A DNA stretch of 64,000 nucleotides from Dyadobacter crusticola DSM 16708 (GTDB taxonomy: Bacteria > Bacteroidota > Bacteroidia > Cytophagales > Spirosomataceae), in assembly GCF_000701505.1 (NCBI RefSeq), contig NZ_JNJB01000001.1, positions 124,001-188,000 of the forward strand. The letters are read 5' to 3'. The notes beneath the pieces are model-generated. The model was not told the DNA's origin. It made no database searches and worked only from the letters and a program-made list of their open reading frames with translations. This document shows, one piece after another, positions 54,113 to 63,399 of the stretch (positions are counted from its first letter, which is position 1; every line of letters begins with the position of its first letter). The translations under genes and the position numbers were made by a program.

Positions 54113-54145
54113 CAAAGTTAAAAATTTTACTCAGTCAATCTCAAA
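54113..54145 (-). promoter_or_regulatory. Promoter of the lasso-like operon
   Basis: On the minus strand TTTG (54142-54145) is followed by exactly 21 bases and TAACTTTG (54113-54120), matching both consensus boxes. The -33 box lies inside the end of the upstream ALDH gene. The predicted start site leaves about 30 bases before the B1 ATG. Confidence 0.65.
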
Positions 54146-55669
54146 CTTTATTCCCTGCGCCAATGGAAGCGTGCTGCCGAAATTGACCGTGTTCGTCTGC
54201 CTTCGCATATAAGCTTTCCACGCATCGGAACCCGATTCCCTGCCTCCGCCTGTCTCCTTTTCGCCGCCGAATGCGCCTCCAATCTCCGCGCCCGATGTTC
54301 CGATGTTAACATTTGCAATGCCGCAATCGGAGCCTGCTTGTGACAGGAAGAGTTCTGATTCTCTGATATTTAATGTAAAAATGGCAGATGACAAACCTTG
54401 CGGAACATCGTTTTGCATTGAGATAGCCTGCTCCAACGCATTATATTTGATCAGATACAATATCGGCGCAAACGTTTCCTGCTGAACAATGGGCCAGCTA
54501 TTTTCAACTTCTGCAATACAAGGCTTTACATAGCAACCTGAACTGAACGCTTCGCCCTCCAACACGCCGGGTTCAACAATGAACTTTGCACCGGCTGCTT
54601 TCAGTTTTTCTATGGTGCTATTGTATTGTTTGACAGCCTGCAAGTCGATCAAAGGCCCCACGTGATTCCCAGCATCCAGCGGATTGCCAATCCTCAGTTG
54701 CGCATAGGCGCGGGAAAGCCTGGTTTTTACTTCTTCATAAATACTTTCCTGCACAATCACCCGCCTAGTTGATGTGCAACGCTGGCCGGCTGTCCCTGCG
54801 GCACCAAATACGATCCCGGGAATAGCAATGTTCATGTCTGCATGCTCCGTGACGATGATCGCATTGTTACCTCCAAGTTCGAGGATACTTTTCCCGAGCC
54901 TGCGCCCGACAGCTTCTGCTACAGCTTTCCCCATTCTTGTACTTCCCGTGGCGGATACCAATGCAACGCGCGCATCCGACGCGATCCATTCTCCTGCTTC
55001 CCGCCCGCCGACTATCACGCAAGATACGCCCTCAGGTACCTCGTTGTTTTTCAATACTGATTTGATGATATTCTGGCAAGCCAGTGCTGTAAGCGGCGTT
55101 TTCTCTGACGGTTTCCAAATGCATACATTACCACAAACCCAGGCAAGCATCGCATTCCACGACCACACGGCTACGGGAAAGTTGAATGCAGAAATGATCC
55201 CGACAACACCAAGTGGGTGCCACTGCTCAAACATGCGGTGCTGCGGCCGCTCGCTGTGCATACTTAGTCCGTACAGCTGGCGTGATAACCCCACTGCGAA
55301 ATCGCAGATATCGATCATCTCTTGTACCTCTCCGAGACCTTCCTGCAAGCTTTTACCCATTTCATAGCTGACAAGCGTGCCCAGCTCGGTCTTTGCATTC
55401 CGAAGCGCGTCGCCCATTTGCCGCACGATTTCGCCTCGTTTTGGCGCGGGCATCATTCTCCAAACCTTGAATGCTTCCTCCGCCTTGGTGATTACCCGGT
55501 CATAATCGCTGCGCTCTGCCTGGTTTGCTCCGGCGATCTTTTTACCATCGACTGGCGAAATGGATTCGATAACGTCACCGTCGCCTTGCCAGCTTTTCTG
55601 ACCGGTAGTGATGCCGTTATTAAGTGGCTGTATGTTCAGCTTATTTAATACAGATTTGATATCAATCAT
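54131..55669 (-). CDS. Aldehyde dehydrogenase family 7 (aminoadipate semialdehyde dehydrogenase)
   Basis: A 512-residue NAD-dependent aldehyde dehydrogenase. General base E265 is in 'ELGGNNAI' and catalytic C298 in 'AGQRCTSTRR', the ALDH7/antiquitin signature. ALDH7 oxidises alpha-aminoadipate semialdehyde to aminoadipate in lysine catabolism. The gene directly upstream (16 bases) is a saccharopine-dehydrogenase-like oxidoreductase, which would produce that semialdehyde, and this strongly supports the assignment. The following lasso-like operon has its own promoter. Confidence 0.9.
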   Translation of the reverse strand: MIDIKSVLNKLNIQPLNNGITTGQKSWQGDGDVIESISPVDGKKIAGANQAERSDYDRVITKAEEAFKVWRMMPAPKRGEIVRQMGDALRNAKTELGTLVSYEMGKSLQEGLGEVQEMIDICDFAVGLSRQLYGLSMHSERPQHRMFEQWHPLGVVGIISAFNFPVAVWSWNAMLAWVCGNVCIWKPSEKTPLTALACQNIIKSVLKNNEVPEGVSCVIVGGREAGEWIASDARVALVSATGSTRMGKAVAEAVGRRLGKSILELGGNNAIIVTEHADMNIAIPGIVFGAAGTAGQRCTSTRRVIVQESIYEEVKTRLSRAYAQLRIGNPLDAGNHVGPLIDLQAVKQYNSTIEKLKAAGAKFIVEPGVLEGEAFSSGCYVKPCIAEVENSWPIVQQETFAPILYLIKYNALEQAISMQNDVPQGLSSAIFTLNIRESELFLSQAGSDCGIANVNIGTSGAEIGGAFGGEKETGGGRESGSDAWKAYMRRQTNTVNFGSTLPLAQGIKFEID

Positions 55670-55684
55670 GTTAGGAATAGCATT

Positions 55685-56737
55685 TTAAAGAAAATAGCGT
55701 CCATTTTGTGTTGCGAGAAAATCACTCAGAAGAATATCCTCCTGCCGGATAAAACCTTTATTCGGAAGAATTCCGTTCGCTACCAATTCCACCACACCTG
55801 CGATCGACGCAGCTGTGGTCCAGGAGATAGCCCGCCAATGGACCCCATCTATCTCGATCGGGTGATATGCTTTATAAAATTCCTCGCGTTCCAGCCTGTT
55901 GTCTTTCCAGCCTTCAACTACCGCATATACATATACAACGTCTTGCTGCACAGGCGGTTTTGCTTCCGTCAAGATTTGCTCTACGAGCTCTCGCTTGTCT
56001 TTCAAACAAAGTTCGTACAGCATAAATCTCATCAGGCTGCAATGTCCCGGATAACGGATTGTCTTATAGTTGAGCGTGTCCAGCTTGCCTTCCAATGTTT
56101 CGCACATGGTACCAAGGCCGCCAGACGTACTGAATGCTTCAAACTCCTGGCCTTCAATGTTGATCATCTCGATACCTTCCAGAGACGGTACCATTTTCCG
56201 GACCCCGTTGTGAATCACTTCTGCATCATTAATGTATTCATTTACGACTCCGGCCGGCGACCATGTAAAAGAATAGCCCATTAAACCATTCGGATAGCGC
56301 GGCAATGCACCTACGCGCAGCTCGATATCCCGCAGCTTTGTAAATTTTTTCGCCAGATCCATTCCAACAATCCCTATAAAACCAGGCGCCAGACCGCATT
56401 GTGGAGCGAAAACGTTGCTGCTGTCTTTTGCCAGCTCGCGAATAGCTGCTGTGGTACCAACATCTTCCGTTAAATCAAAATAATGGATACCGTGCTTGTA
56501 AGCTTTGCGGGCGATCGGCAGATTGAGGTTGTAAGGCATACAGGATACAACCGCATCCTGACCTGACATTAGCTGGTCGAGCTTCTCAGGATCATTTACA
56601 TCTCCCGATAGTACAGGAAACGGCAGCACCGAGGCCGGCGCAGCTTTGTCAACACCTGTTACCTCAAACCGTTTGCTTAGTAGTGTTCCTACCAGCGAGC
56701 CTACTTTACCTAAACCGATGACGAGAATTTTCCGCAT
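55685..56737 (-). CDS. Saccharopine dehydrogenase-like reductase
   Basis: A 350-residue oxidoreductase with the Rossmann motif 'VIGLGKVGSLVGTLL', then 'VVSCMPYNLNLPIARKAYKHGIHYFDLTED' and 'CGLAPGFIGIVG', all typical of the saccharopine dehydrogenase (glutamate-forming) family. It would cleave saccharopine to glutamate and aminoadipate semialdehyde. ALDH7 lies next in the operon. The lysine-ketoglutarate reductase that makes saccharopine is not in the window. Confidence 0.88.
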   Translation of the reverse strand: MRKILVIGLGKVGSLVGTLLSKRFEVTGVDKAAPASVLPFPVLSGDVNDPEKLDQLMSGQDAVVSCMPYNLNLPIARKAYKHGIHYFDLTEDVGTTAAIRELAKDSSNVFAPQCGLAPGFIGIVGMDLAKKFTKLRDIELRVGALPRYPNGLMGYSFTWSPAGVVNEYINDAEVIHNGVRKMVPSLEGIEMINIEGQEFEAFSTSGGLGTMCETLEGKLDTLNYKTIRYPGHCSLMRFMLYELCLKDKRELVEQILTEAKPPVQQDVVYVYAVVEGWKDNRLEREEFYKAYHPIEIDGVHWRAISWTTAASIAGVVELVANGILPNKGFIRQEDILLSDFLATQNGRYFL

Positions 56738-56848
56738 GTATAGTTTTGACGGGTTTTTGTTAAATTATTTGAAGGTTTTTGAAAGATATGAAAAGAAATT
56801 GCAGTTTTTAAAACTTACATTTCATTTTTGCATGATCAAACTATTACG

Positions 56849-58072
56849 ATGCAAATAGCGATTGTTGGCGGAGGCGCTTCGGGATTTATGGCGGCAATTA
56901 CTGCTGCTGAGACATTCCCGGAAGCTAAAATTGTCATTTTAGAAAAGAACAGGACCGTTTTGAACAAGGTCAGGATCTCGGGTGGAGGTCGCTGCAATGT
57001 GACCCACAATCCCTCCGATCTTCGGTTTTTTATCAAAAATTACCCGCGTGGCGAGAAGCTTCTGCGAAAGCTGCTGCCGAAGTTTGACGCGAATGCAACT
57101 GTTGATTGGTTTGAAAAGAGAGGGGTAAAGTTGAAGACCGAAGCCGACGGAAGAATGTTCCCAATAACCGATTCCTCTCACACAGTCATCGAATGCATGC
57201 TTCGGACTGCCCGCCAGCTTAATATTGAAATCAGGACGAGTACAGTTGTCGATTCATTTACATCTACTTCAGGAGGTTTTGAACTGCGTTTGGGAGATGA
57301 AGAAATACTTCAGGTCGACCGGCTGCTTATTGCTACGGGAGGTTATCCGCGGCTCAGCAGCTTTGACTGGCTGGAAACACATAGCCACCAGATTGTTTCT
57401 CCCGTACCCTCGCTGTTTACATTTAATACCCCTCAAAATTTCCTGCTTCCGCTCGCAGGAGTTTCAGTTCAGGATACGATCGTGAAGATTTCGGGTACTA
57501 AATACGAGTGGCGCGGCCCACTGCTGATTACCCACTGGGGACTGAGCGGGCCGGCTGTTTTGAAGCTTTCAGCCTGGGGAGCACGTGAGCTTGCCGAGAA
57601 AAATTATGAATTTGGGTGCAGAGTCAACTGGTTACCTGAACTGAATGAGCAGCAAGTGCGTGAGTTCCTGATCAATGAAAAAACCAAAACACCGAAGCAG
57701 CAGCTTGTATCGAATGCGAGGTTCGGATTGCCGCTGCGACTTTGGAAAGCATTTACTGAAATGGTGGAAATTCCCGAGACACTGAAATGGGGAGATGCGA
57801 GCCACAAAAACTTGAACCGGCTCACCGAAGTGCTTACAAACAGTCAATTCGCAGTGAGTGGAAAAACTACATTCAAAGAAGAATTCGTGACTTGCGGCGG
57901 AATTTCATTGACAGACATTGATCCTGAAACATTGCAAAGCCGCTCGGTAAAGGGACTGTATTTTGCAGGAGAAGTAATGGACGTAGACGGTATTACAGGC
58001 GGGTTCAACTTTCAGAACGCGTGGACTACCGGCTACATCGCAGGCAAAAACATCGGACTTACTCAGCCATAG
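56849..58072 (+). CDS. HI0933-family NAD(P)/FAD flavoprotein
   Basis: A 407-residue FAD-dependent protein of the HI0933/BaiN family. The dinucleotide fold is 'IAIVGGGASGFMAAITAAE', followed by the family signature 'VRISGGGRCNVTH', and later 'FVTCGGISLTDIDPETLQS' and 'GLYFAGEVMDVDGITGGFNFQNAW'. The reaction is unknown; relatives reduce unsaturated substrates such as bile acids. The ATG at 56849 is preferred over an upstream in-frame TTG at 56828. The end overlaps uvrC by 14 bases on the opposite strand. Confidence 0.9.
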   Translation: MQIAIVGGGASGFMAAITAAETFPEAKIVILEKNRTVLNKVRISGGGRCNVTHNPSDLRFFIKNYPRGEKLLRKLLPKFDANATVDWFEKRGVKLKTEADGRMFPITDSSHTVIECMLRTARQLNIEIRTSTVVDSFTSTSGGFELRLGDEEILQVDRLLIATGGYPRLSSFDWLETHSHQIVSPVPSLFTFNTPQNFLLPLAGVSVQDTIVKISGTKYEWRGPLLITHWGLSGPAVLKLSAWGARELAEKNYEFGCRVNWLPELNEQQVREFLINEKTKTPKQQLVSNARFGLPLRLWKAFTEMVEIPETLKWGDASHKNLNRLTEVLTNSQFAVSGKTTFKEEFVTCGGISLTDIDPETLQSRSVKGLYFAGEVMDVDGITGGFNFQNAWTTGYIAGKNIGLTQP

Positions 58073-59867
58073 CATCAAAGTAGGCACGTACCTTTCTGGC
58101 GCGGTCCAAACCGACGAGTTCGGTGAGCGTTTCCAGCGAGCTTTCACGAATGCCGCGTACCGAGCCGAAATGTTTTAACAATTTGGCGGCAGTTACCTTA
58201 CCGACACCAACAACTCCCTCCAATTCACTGACAAGGCTTCCTTTGCTCCGCTTATCCCGGTGAAAAGTGATCGCAAAACGGTGCGCTTCGTCGCGTATCT
58301 GCTGGATCAGTTTAAGTGATTCCGACTTCTTGTCAATGTAAAGCGGCAGTGAGTCTTCGGGGAAGTAGATTTCTTCCAGACGTTTAGCAATACCGATAAT
58401 GGGAATCTGACCGTAAATACCCAGACTTTTCAATGCATCACAAGCAGCACCCAGCTGACCCTTACCTCCATCAATCACGATCAGATCAGGCAGGGGCTGT
58501 TCCTCTGCGATCAATCGCAGGTAACGCCGGCTCACAACTTCATTCATCGACGCGAAGTCATTGGGCCCGATCACGGTTTTGATATTGAAATGGCGGTAGT
58601 CTTTCTTGGAAGGTTTCCCTTCTTTGAAACAAACCATTGCCGCCACCGGGTTAGTACCCTGGATATTGGAGTTATCAAAGCATTCAATGTGCCTTGGCAG
58701 GGCTTTCAGCTGTAAATCCGTTTTCAAACGAATCAGTATGCGATCCTTTTTAGAAGAAGTCGCAGAAGCTTCCACTTCCCTGCGCTCGGCTTTTTCCCGG
58801 CGGAAATACATCACGTTTTTCATCGACATATCCAGCAGCTTCTTCTTGTCGCCAATCTGCGGAACGGTTACTTCAAGCCGCATTTCCAGATCGGGCTTAA
58901 CATTCGAGATCAGCTCGCGTGCTTCCGATCCGTAGGTGCTGCGCATTTCGATGATCATCATCGCGAGTATATCATGATCACTTTCGTCCAACTTCTTCTT
59001 CACCTCGACAGTCTGCGTAGCCACCATATACCCTTGTTTTATCTTCATAAAATTGAGGTATGCAGCTTCTTCGTCGGACACGATCGTGAGCACATCGATA
59101 TTCCCGATCCGCGGGTTAATTACCGTTGCCTTACTCTGGAAATTAGATAAGTGTTCTATCTTGGTTTTCCAGGCGTGTGCTTTCTCAAACGCCATTTGTT
59201 CAGCCGCAGCAAGCATTTTCTCTTTAAAATACTGTTGCGGAGACGACAAATTGCCTTTCAGGATATTGTGTACCTGCTCTATCTCTGCATTGTATTCAGG
59301 CTCAGTTTGCAAGCCCTCACAAGGACCTTTACAGTTTCCAATATGGTATTCCAAACAAACCTTGAATTTCCTGGCTTCGATATTCGGCTTAGTGAGCGGA
59401 AGCTGGCAGGATCTGATCTGATAAAGGGACTTGAACATGTCAAGCAGCGTGTGCATTGACCTCAAATTGGCAAAAGGCCCGTAGAAAGTACCTCTGCTCC
59501 GGTCCATATTCCGGGTTGGAAAAACCCTGGGAAAAGGCTCATCTGTAATGCAGATGAATGGATAGGTTTTATCGTCTTTAAGAAGGATATTGAATTTAGG
59601 CTGCAACTGCTTGATCAGCTGGTTTTCAAGCAGCAGCGCGTCCCATTCACTTAATACAATGGTATATTCGATCCTTCTGATCTGACTTACAAGTCGTCTC
59701 GTCTTACGATCGTGTTGGTTGGATTTCAGGAAGTAACTGGAAACTCTGCTTTTCAGGTTCTTGGCTTTCCCCACGTAAATCACCGTCCCCGTTTCGTCAA
59801 AATACCGGTAAACTCCCGGATCGTTCGGAATCTTTGAAAGCTCTTCCTTATAGTTGAATTCAGACAT
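58059..59867 (-). CDS. uvrC: UvrABC excinuclease subunit C
   Basis: UvrC (602 residues) makes the two incisions of nucleotide excision repair. The N-terminal GIY-YIG nuclease is 'GVYRYFDETGTVIYVGKAKNLKSRV', a cysteine-rich region follows near residues 170-190, a UVR segment spans about 205-240, the RNase H-like endonuclease shows 'HIECFDNSNIQGTNPVAAMV' and 'LPDLIVIDGGKGQL', and the C-terminal helix-hairpin-helix pair is 'VVGVGKVTAAKLLKHFGSVRGI'. The stop overlaps the convergent HI0933 gene. Confidence 0.95.
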   Translation of the reverse strand: MSEFNYKEELSKIPNDPGVYRYFDETGTVIYVGKAKNLKSRVSSYFLKSNQHDRKTRRLVSQIRRIEYTIVLSEWDALLLENQLIKQLQPKFNILLKDDKTYPFICITDEPFPRVFPTRNMDRSRGTFYGPFANLRSMHTLLDMFKSLYQIRSCQLPLTKPNIEARKFKVCLEYHIGNCKGPCEGLQTEPEYNAEIEQVHNILKGNLSSPQQYFKEKMLAAAEQMAFEKAHAWKTKIEHLSNFQSKATVINPRIGNIDVLTIVSDEEAAYLNFMKIKQGYMVATQTVEVKKKLDESDHDILAMMIIEMRSTYGSEARELISNVKPDLEMRLEVTVPQIGDKKKLLDMSMKNVMYFRREKAERREVEASATSSKKDRILIRLKTDLQLKALPRHIECFDNSNIQGTNPVAAMVCFKEGKPSKKDYRHFNIKTVIGPNDFASMNEVVSRRYLRLIAEEQPLPDLIVIDGGKGQLGAACDALKSLGIYGQIPIIGIAKRLEEIYFPEDSLPLYIDKKSESLKLIQQIRDEAHRFAITFHRDKRSKGSLVSELEGVVGVGKVTAAKLLKHFGSVRGIRESSLETLTELVGLDRARKVRAYFDAMAE

Positions 59868-59881
59868 TTAATAAAAGATAC

Positions 59882-61030
59882 TCAGGAAAAATCAAATCTG
59901 GTCTTGGCAAAAAACAAGCGTACCAGCTGAAAAGTTGCGTCTCTCACCAACCTGAATGCCTCATTTTGGGCAACATGCAGATCCATTGGTCTATCCAAAA
60001 CTGAAACCGCATACATAATCCCAGCCTCGCGGGTTTGTTCAGGAGTAATTTGAAGCGTGCCGCACACCGCTGCGAGAGGTACCTGATACTTCGCACAGAA
60101 GTCCGCCAATCCTTTTACTACCTTTCCGCTCAATGTTTGTTCATCAATTTTCCCTTCACCGGTAATGACCAGATCAGCCTTTTTGATGAGCTCGGCCATG
60201 TTACTCTGGTCGATTACAATGCTTACTCCGTCTTTCAGTTCAGCATTTAGAAACCACATACACCCTGCTCCAAGCCCACCAGCGGCGCCGGCACCAGGCG
60301 CGCCACTGTAATCGCGGTTGAAAGTTTTAGTAGCAACAACAGTAAGATTGCGCAGTCCCTGATCAAGTATTTCCACCATTTCAGCAGTTGCGCCTTTTTG
60401 AGGACCATATACATAAGCTGCGCCATTTTCTCCGAACAATGGATTTGTGACGTCACAGGCTACTACAATGGAAGTGGCGTTTAGCCGGGGATCTACGTTT
60501 GTAGTTTCGATCCGTTCAATCAGAGACAAGGCGCCTCCGTTAACCCCAAGCATTTTGCTGTTTTTATCAAAAAACCGGTATCCCAGCGCACTCGCCAGCC
60601 CTATTCCGCCATCAGTAGTCGCGCTGCCGCCGATGCCCAGGATAATCTTCTTCGCACCTTTATCCAGTGCATCAATAATCAGTTCGCCGGTACCAAATGT
60701 GGAGGTAAGCAGCGGGTTGCGCTCTTCCTCCGAGAGCAACTTCAACCCCGAAGCAGCGGCCATTTCTATGAATGCAACCTTGCCATCGCCCGACAAACCG
60801 TATGAAGCAATAATTTCACGGCCCAGCGGATCAGAAACTTTCACTTCGACCTGCGTTCCGGCGGCTTGCTTTGTCAGGATTTGAGCTGTACCCTCGCCTC
60901 CGTCCGCAAGCGGCAATGCTGTCACACTTGCATTCGGATAAGCCAGTAAAATTCCTTCACAAATTGCATTGCATACCTCATCCGCTTCGAGCGAACCGCG
61001 AAACTTGTCGGGTGCAACGAGAATATTCAA
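59882..61030 (-). CDS. Glycerate kinase (GlxK/GarK type)
   Basis: A 382-residue glycerate kinase of the bacterial GarK/GlxK family. It opens 'MNILVAPDKFRGSLEADEVCNAI' and contains 'ALPLADGGEGTAQIL', 'GIGGSATTDGGIGLASALGYRF' and 'LVITGEGKIDEQTLSGKVVKGLA'. It phosphorylates D-glycerate, in most members to 2-phosphoglycerate. It lies between PBP1a and uvrC with gaps of 14-20 bases, so the three could share a transcript although their roles differ. Confidence 0.93.
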   Translation of the reverse strand: MNILVAPDKFRGSLEADEVCNAICEGILLAYPNASVTALPLADGGEGTAQILTKQAAGTQVEVKVSDPLGREIIASYGLSGDGKVAFIEMAAASGLKLLSEEERNPLLTSTFGTGELIIDALDKGAKKIILGIGGSATTDGGIGLASALGYRFFDKNSKMLGVNGGALSLIERIETTNVDPRLNATSIVVACDVTNPLFGENGAAYVYGPQKGATAEMVEILDQGLRNLTVVATKTFNRDYSGAPGAGAAGGLGAGCMWFLNAELKDGVSIVIDQSNMAELIKKADLVITGEGKIDEQTLSGKVVKGLADFCAKYQVPLAAVCGTLQITPEQTREAGIMYAVSVLDRPMDLHVAQNEAFRLVRDATFQLVRLFFAKTRFDFS

Positions 61031-61050
61031 TGCAATTTGGCTTTTGAAGA

Positions 61051-63348
61051 TTAAAACAAAACTCCTTCGTCGTCAGATCTGGAAGGCGGAACATAGGTGT
61101 CGGTACTGTCAATGGACACATTGCCGCAATCTCTTACATAGTTTTCCGGCTTATTGAATGGAATTTTACGGTATTGAACCAAAGTCTGATCAGCATATAC
61201 CTTCTGCATGTACATGCCCCAGGCAGGCATTGCAATCCGGCCACCTTGTCCCAATGCAATAGTACGGAAGTGAATTGCACGATCTTCTCCCCCAACCCAG
61301 ATACCCGTAACCAGATTTTGCGTCATACCCATAAACCAACCGTCGGAGTAGTTGGAAGTAGTTCCTGTTTTGGCAGCGATCTCGTTTCCTTCGGTAACAC
61401 CCCATTGTCTGAGCCTGCCAGCTGTACCACCCGGATCTTCTACCGCACCACGCATGAGGTAAAGCATATTGTACGCCATATTCTCGCTGATCTCCTGATT
61501 CTGTTTTTGGAAAAACTCCTGTAAAACATTTCCATATCGATCCTCAATGCGCAATATCGTCATCGGCTCAGTACGGTGCCCGCCATTGGCGAATGCACAA
61601 TAGGCGCCCACCATTTCATAAACCGAAACATCACTAATCCCCAGACAGAGCGACGGAACTGCCTGCAAATTACTGGTGATACCAAGCTTATGTGCATACT
61701 CTACAACCGTCTTTGGTCGCACCATTTTCATCAGGTATGCACTTACCGTGTTCACTGATTTTCCCAAAGCCTGCCGGAGAGAAAGCGCCTGGTAAGAGTA
61801 TTTGTTATTTGAATTCTTTGGAGACCACCCACCAGGAACACCATCCGAAGGACCAAAGTAAATCGGCTGATCCGTGACGTGATCACAAGGGGTCAGAAAG
61901 CTCTTATCCAATGCAGAAACATAAACAAAAGGTTTAAACGTCGAGCCAGGCTGACGAGAACCCTGCTTCACATGGTCGTATTTAAAGTACTTGAAGTTGA
62001 TACCGCCTACCCAGGCTTTTACATGTCCGTTACGAGGGTCCATTGACATCATACCTGCACGCAGAAACCGTTTGTAATAAGCAATGGAGTCCATTGGGCT
62101 CATCATCACCTCTTTCTCACCATTCCACGTAAAAACCTTCATTTTATAAGGTTTACGCATGATTTTCCAGGCTTCATCTTCGCCCAGGTCTCTTTTCAGG
62201 GATATGAAGTGCGGGGTTTTCTTAGCAGCAGCGACCAGAAATCCAGGTATCTCTTTTCCATTATCGAAAGTCCATGGATTACGACCTTTCCAGTGTTCGT
62301 CAAAAAGGCGCTGCTGCTCTTTCATGTGCTCTTTTAAAGCATCTTCCTGATAACGCTGCATTCTTGAATCAATGGTAGTATAAATGCGCAACCCGCTGGT
62401 GTACAAATCGTAGTTCTTGTCGTGTTCTTCATTGTAAATCTTCACCCAGCTTTTGAGATAATTCCGCATTGACTCACGGAAATATGGAGCCAGACCTGTA
62501 TTATGGCTATCTACTGTAAAATTGAGACCCAGTGGTTTTTCCTTGTATCTTAAAAAATCCTCTTCCGGAATGTACTCGTACTTCATCATTTGCGCCAAAA
62601 CCGTGTTGCGGCGATTGGTTGCATTCATCGGAAAACGCAAAGGGTTAAAAAGCGTTGGATTTTGCAGCAAACCGACCAGCAGCGCAGCTTCGGTTACGTT
62701 CAGGTCCCAGGCTTCTTTGTCGAAATATGTTTTGGCAGCTACTTTAATCCCGTAGGTATTGTTACCAAATGAAACAGTGTTGAGATACATTTGCATGATC
62801 TCCTGCTTCGTATACTTTCTTTCAAGGATCACTGCCAGCACCCATTCTTTGGTCTTCGCGATTACAATCCTGACTCCCGGAATTTTACCCAACAATCCTT
62901 CATACTCCTCAGAACGTGTGTTGAATAGGTTTTTGGCAACCTGCTGGGTGAGCGTACTACCTCCACCGGAACTTGAATTACCGGAAACAACTCCCTTGAA
63001 TACACGCAGTAGGCTTCTTGGGTCGATTCCCGAGTGATTTACAAAACGTGCATCCTCAGTGGCAACCAACGCGTCGATCAGGTTTGGCGAAATCTGGGAG
63101 ATGTCAATCTGTGTACGGTTTTCGAAGAAGTATTTACCAAGAGATTTGCCATCCTCGCTGATCAGCTCGGAAGCAAGTTCACTTTTGGGGTTTTCAAGAA
63201 TCTTTAAATCCGGCATTCCACCAAAAAGCCAGAAAAAATTAAAGCTTACAGCAACAATATAAAGGATAATCAGACCCAGCCCCAGTGCCACATACTTCCA
63301 CAAGCGTATAATGGTGCGACGATATTTTCCGGGTTGTAACTCAATCAT
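61051..63348 (-). CDS. Penicillin-binding protein 1A-type transglycosylase/transpeptidase
   Basis: A 765-residue bifunctional class A PBP. After a membrane anchor (about 17-42), the GT51 glycosyltransferase has the catalytic glutamate in 'VATEDARFVNHSGID' and 'GGGSTLTQQVAKNLF'. The transpeptidase has the nucleophile serine in 'SRQPGSTFKPF' (SxxK), the SxN motif in 'KSVNTVSAYL', and KTG in 'AAKTGTTSNYSDGWFMG'. It polymerises and cross-links peptidoglycan. A perfect -7 element lies upstream; glycerate kinase follows 20 bases after the stop. Confidence 0.95.
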   Translation of the reverse strand: MIELQPGKYRRTIIRLWKYVALGLGLIILYIVAVSFNFFWLFGGMPDLKILENPKSELASELISEDGKSLGKYFFENRTQIDISQISPNLIDALVATEDARFVNHSGIDPRSLLRVFKGVVSGNSSSGGGSTLTQQVAKNLFNTRSEEYEGLLGKIPGVRIVIAKTKEWVLAVILERKYTKQEIMQMYLNTVSFGNNTYGIKVAAKTYFDKEAWDLNVTEAALLVGLLQNPTLFNPLRFPMNATNRRNTVLAQMMKYEYIPEEDFLRYKEKPLGLNFTVDSHNTGLAPYFRESMRNYLKSWVKIYNEEHDKNYDLYTSGLRIYTTIDSRMQRYQEDALKEHMKEQQRLFDEHWKGRNPWTFDNGKEIPGFLVAAAKKTPHFISLKRDLGEDEAWKIMRKPYKMKVFTWNGEKEVMMSPMDSIAYYKRFLRAGMMSMDPRNGHVKAWVGGINFKYFKYDHVKQGSRQPGSTFKPFVYVSALDKSFLTPCDHVTDQPIYFGPSDGVPGGWSPKNSNNKYSYQALSLRQALGKSVNTVSAYLMKMVRPKTVVEYAHKLGITSNLQAVPSLCLGISDVSVYEMVGAYCAFANGGHRTEPMTILRIEDRYGNVLQEFFQKQNQEISENMAYNMLYLMRGAVEDPGGTAGRLRQWGVTEGNEIAAKTGTTSNYSDGWFMGMTQNLVTGIWVGGEDRAIHFRTIALGQGGRIAMPAWGMYMQKVYADQTLVQYRKIPFNKPENYVRDCGNVSIDSTDTYVPPSRSDDEGVLF

Positions 63349-63377
63349 TAGATGTGGGATTTGGTATTGAAAACTTA

Positions 63378-63385
63378 CAAAGATA
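63378..63385 (-). promoter_or_regulatory. -7 promoter element of the PBP gene
   Basis: TATCTTTG on the minus strand is an exact TAnnTTTG match, 30 bases before the PBP ATG. The -33 box is not convincing. Confidence 0.5.
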
Positions 63386-63399
63386 TGATTTCGGGGAAA

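Noticed and set aside
54774-55367. A 197-codon open frame on the plus strand
   Set aside because: It lies antisense inside the well-supported ALDH7 gene and its composition has no recognisable domain.
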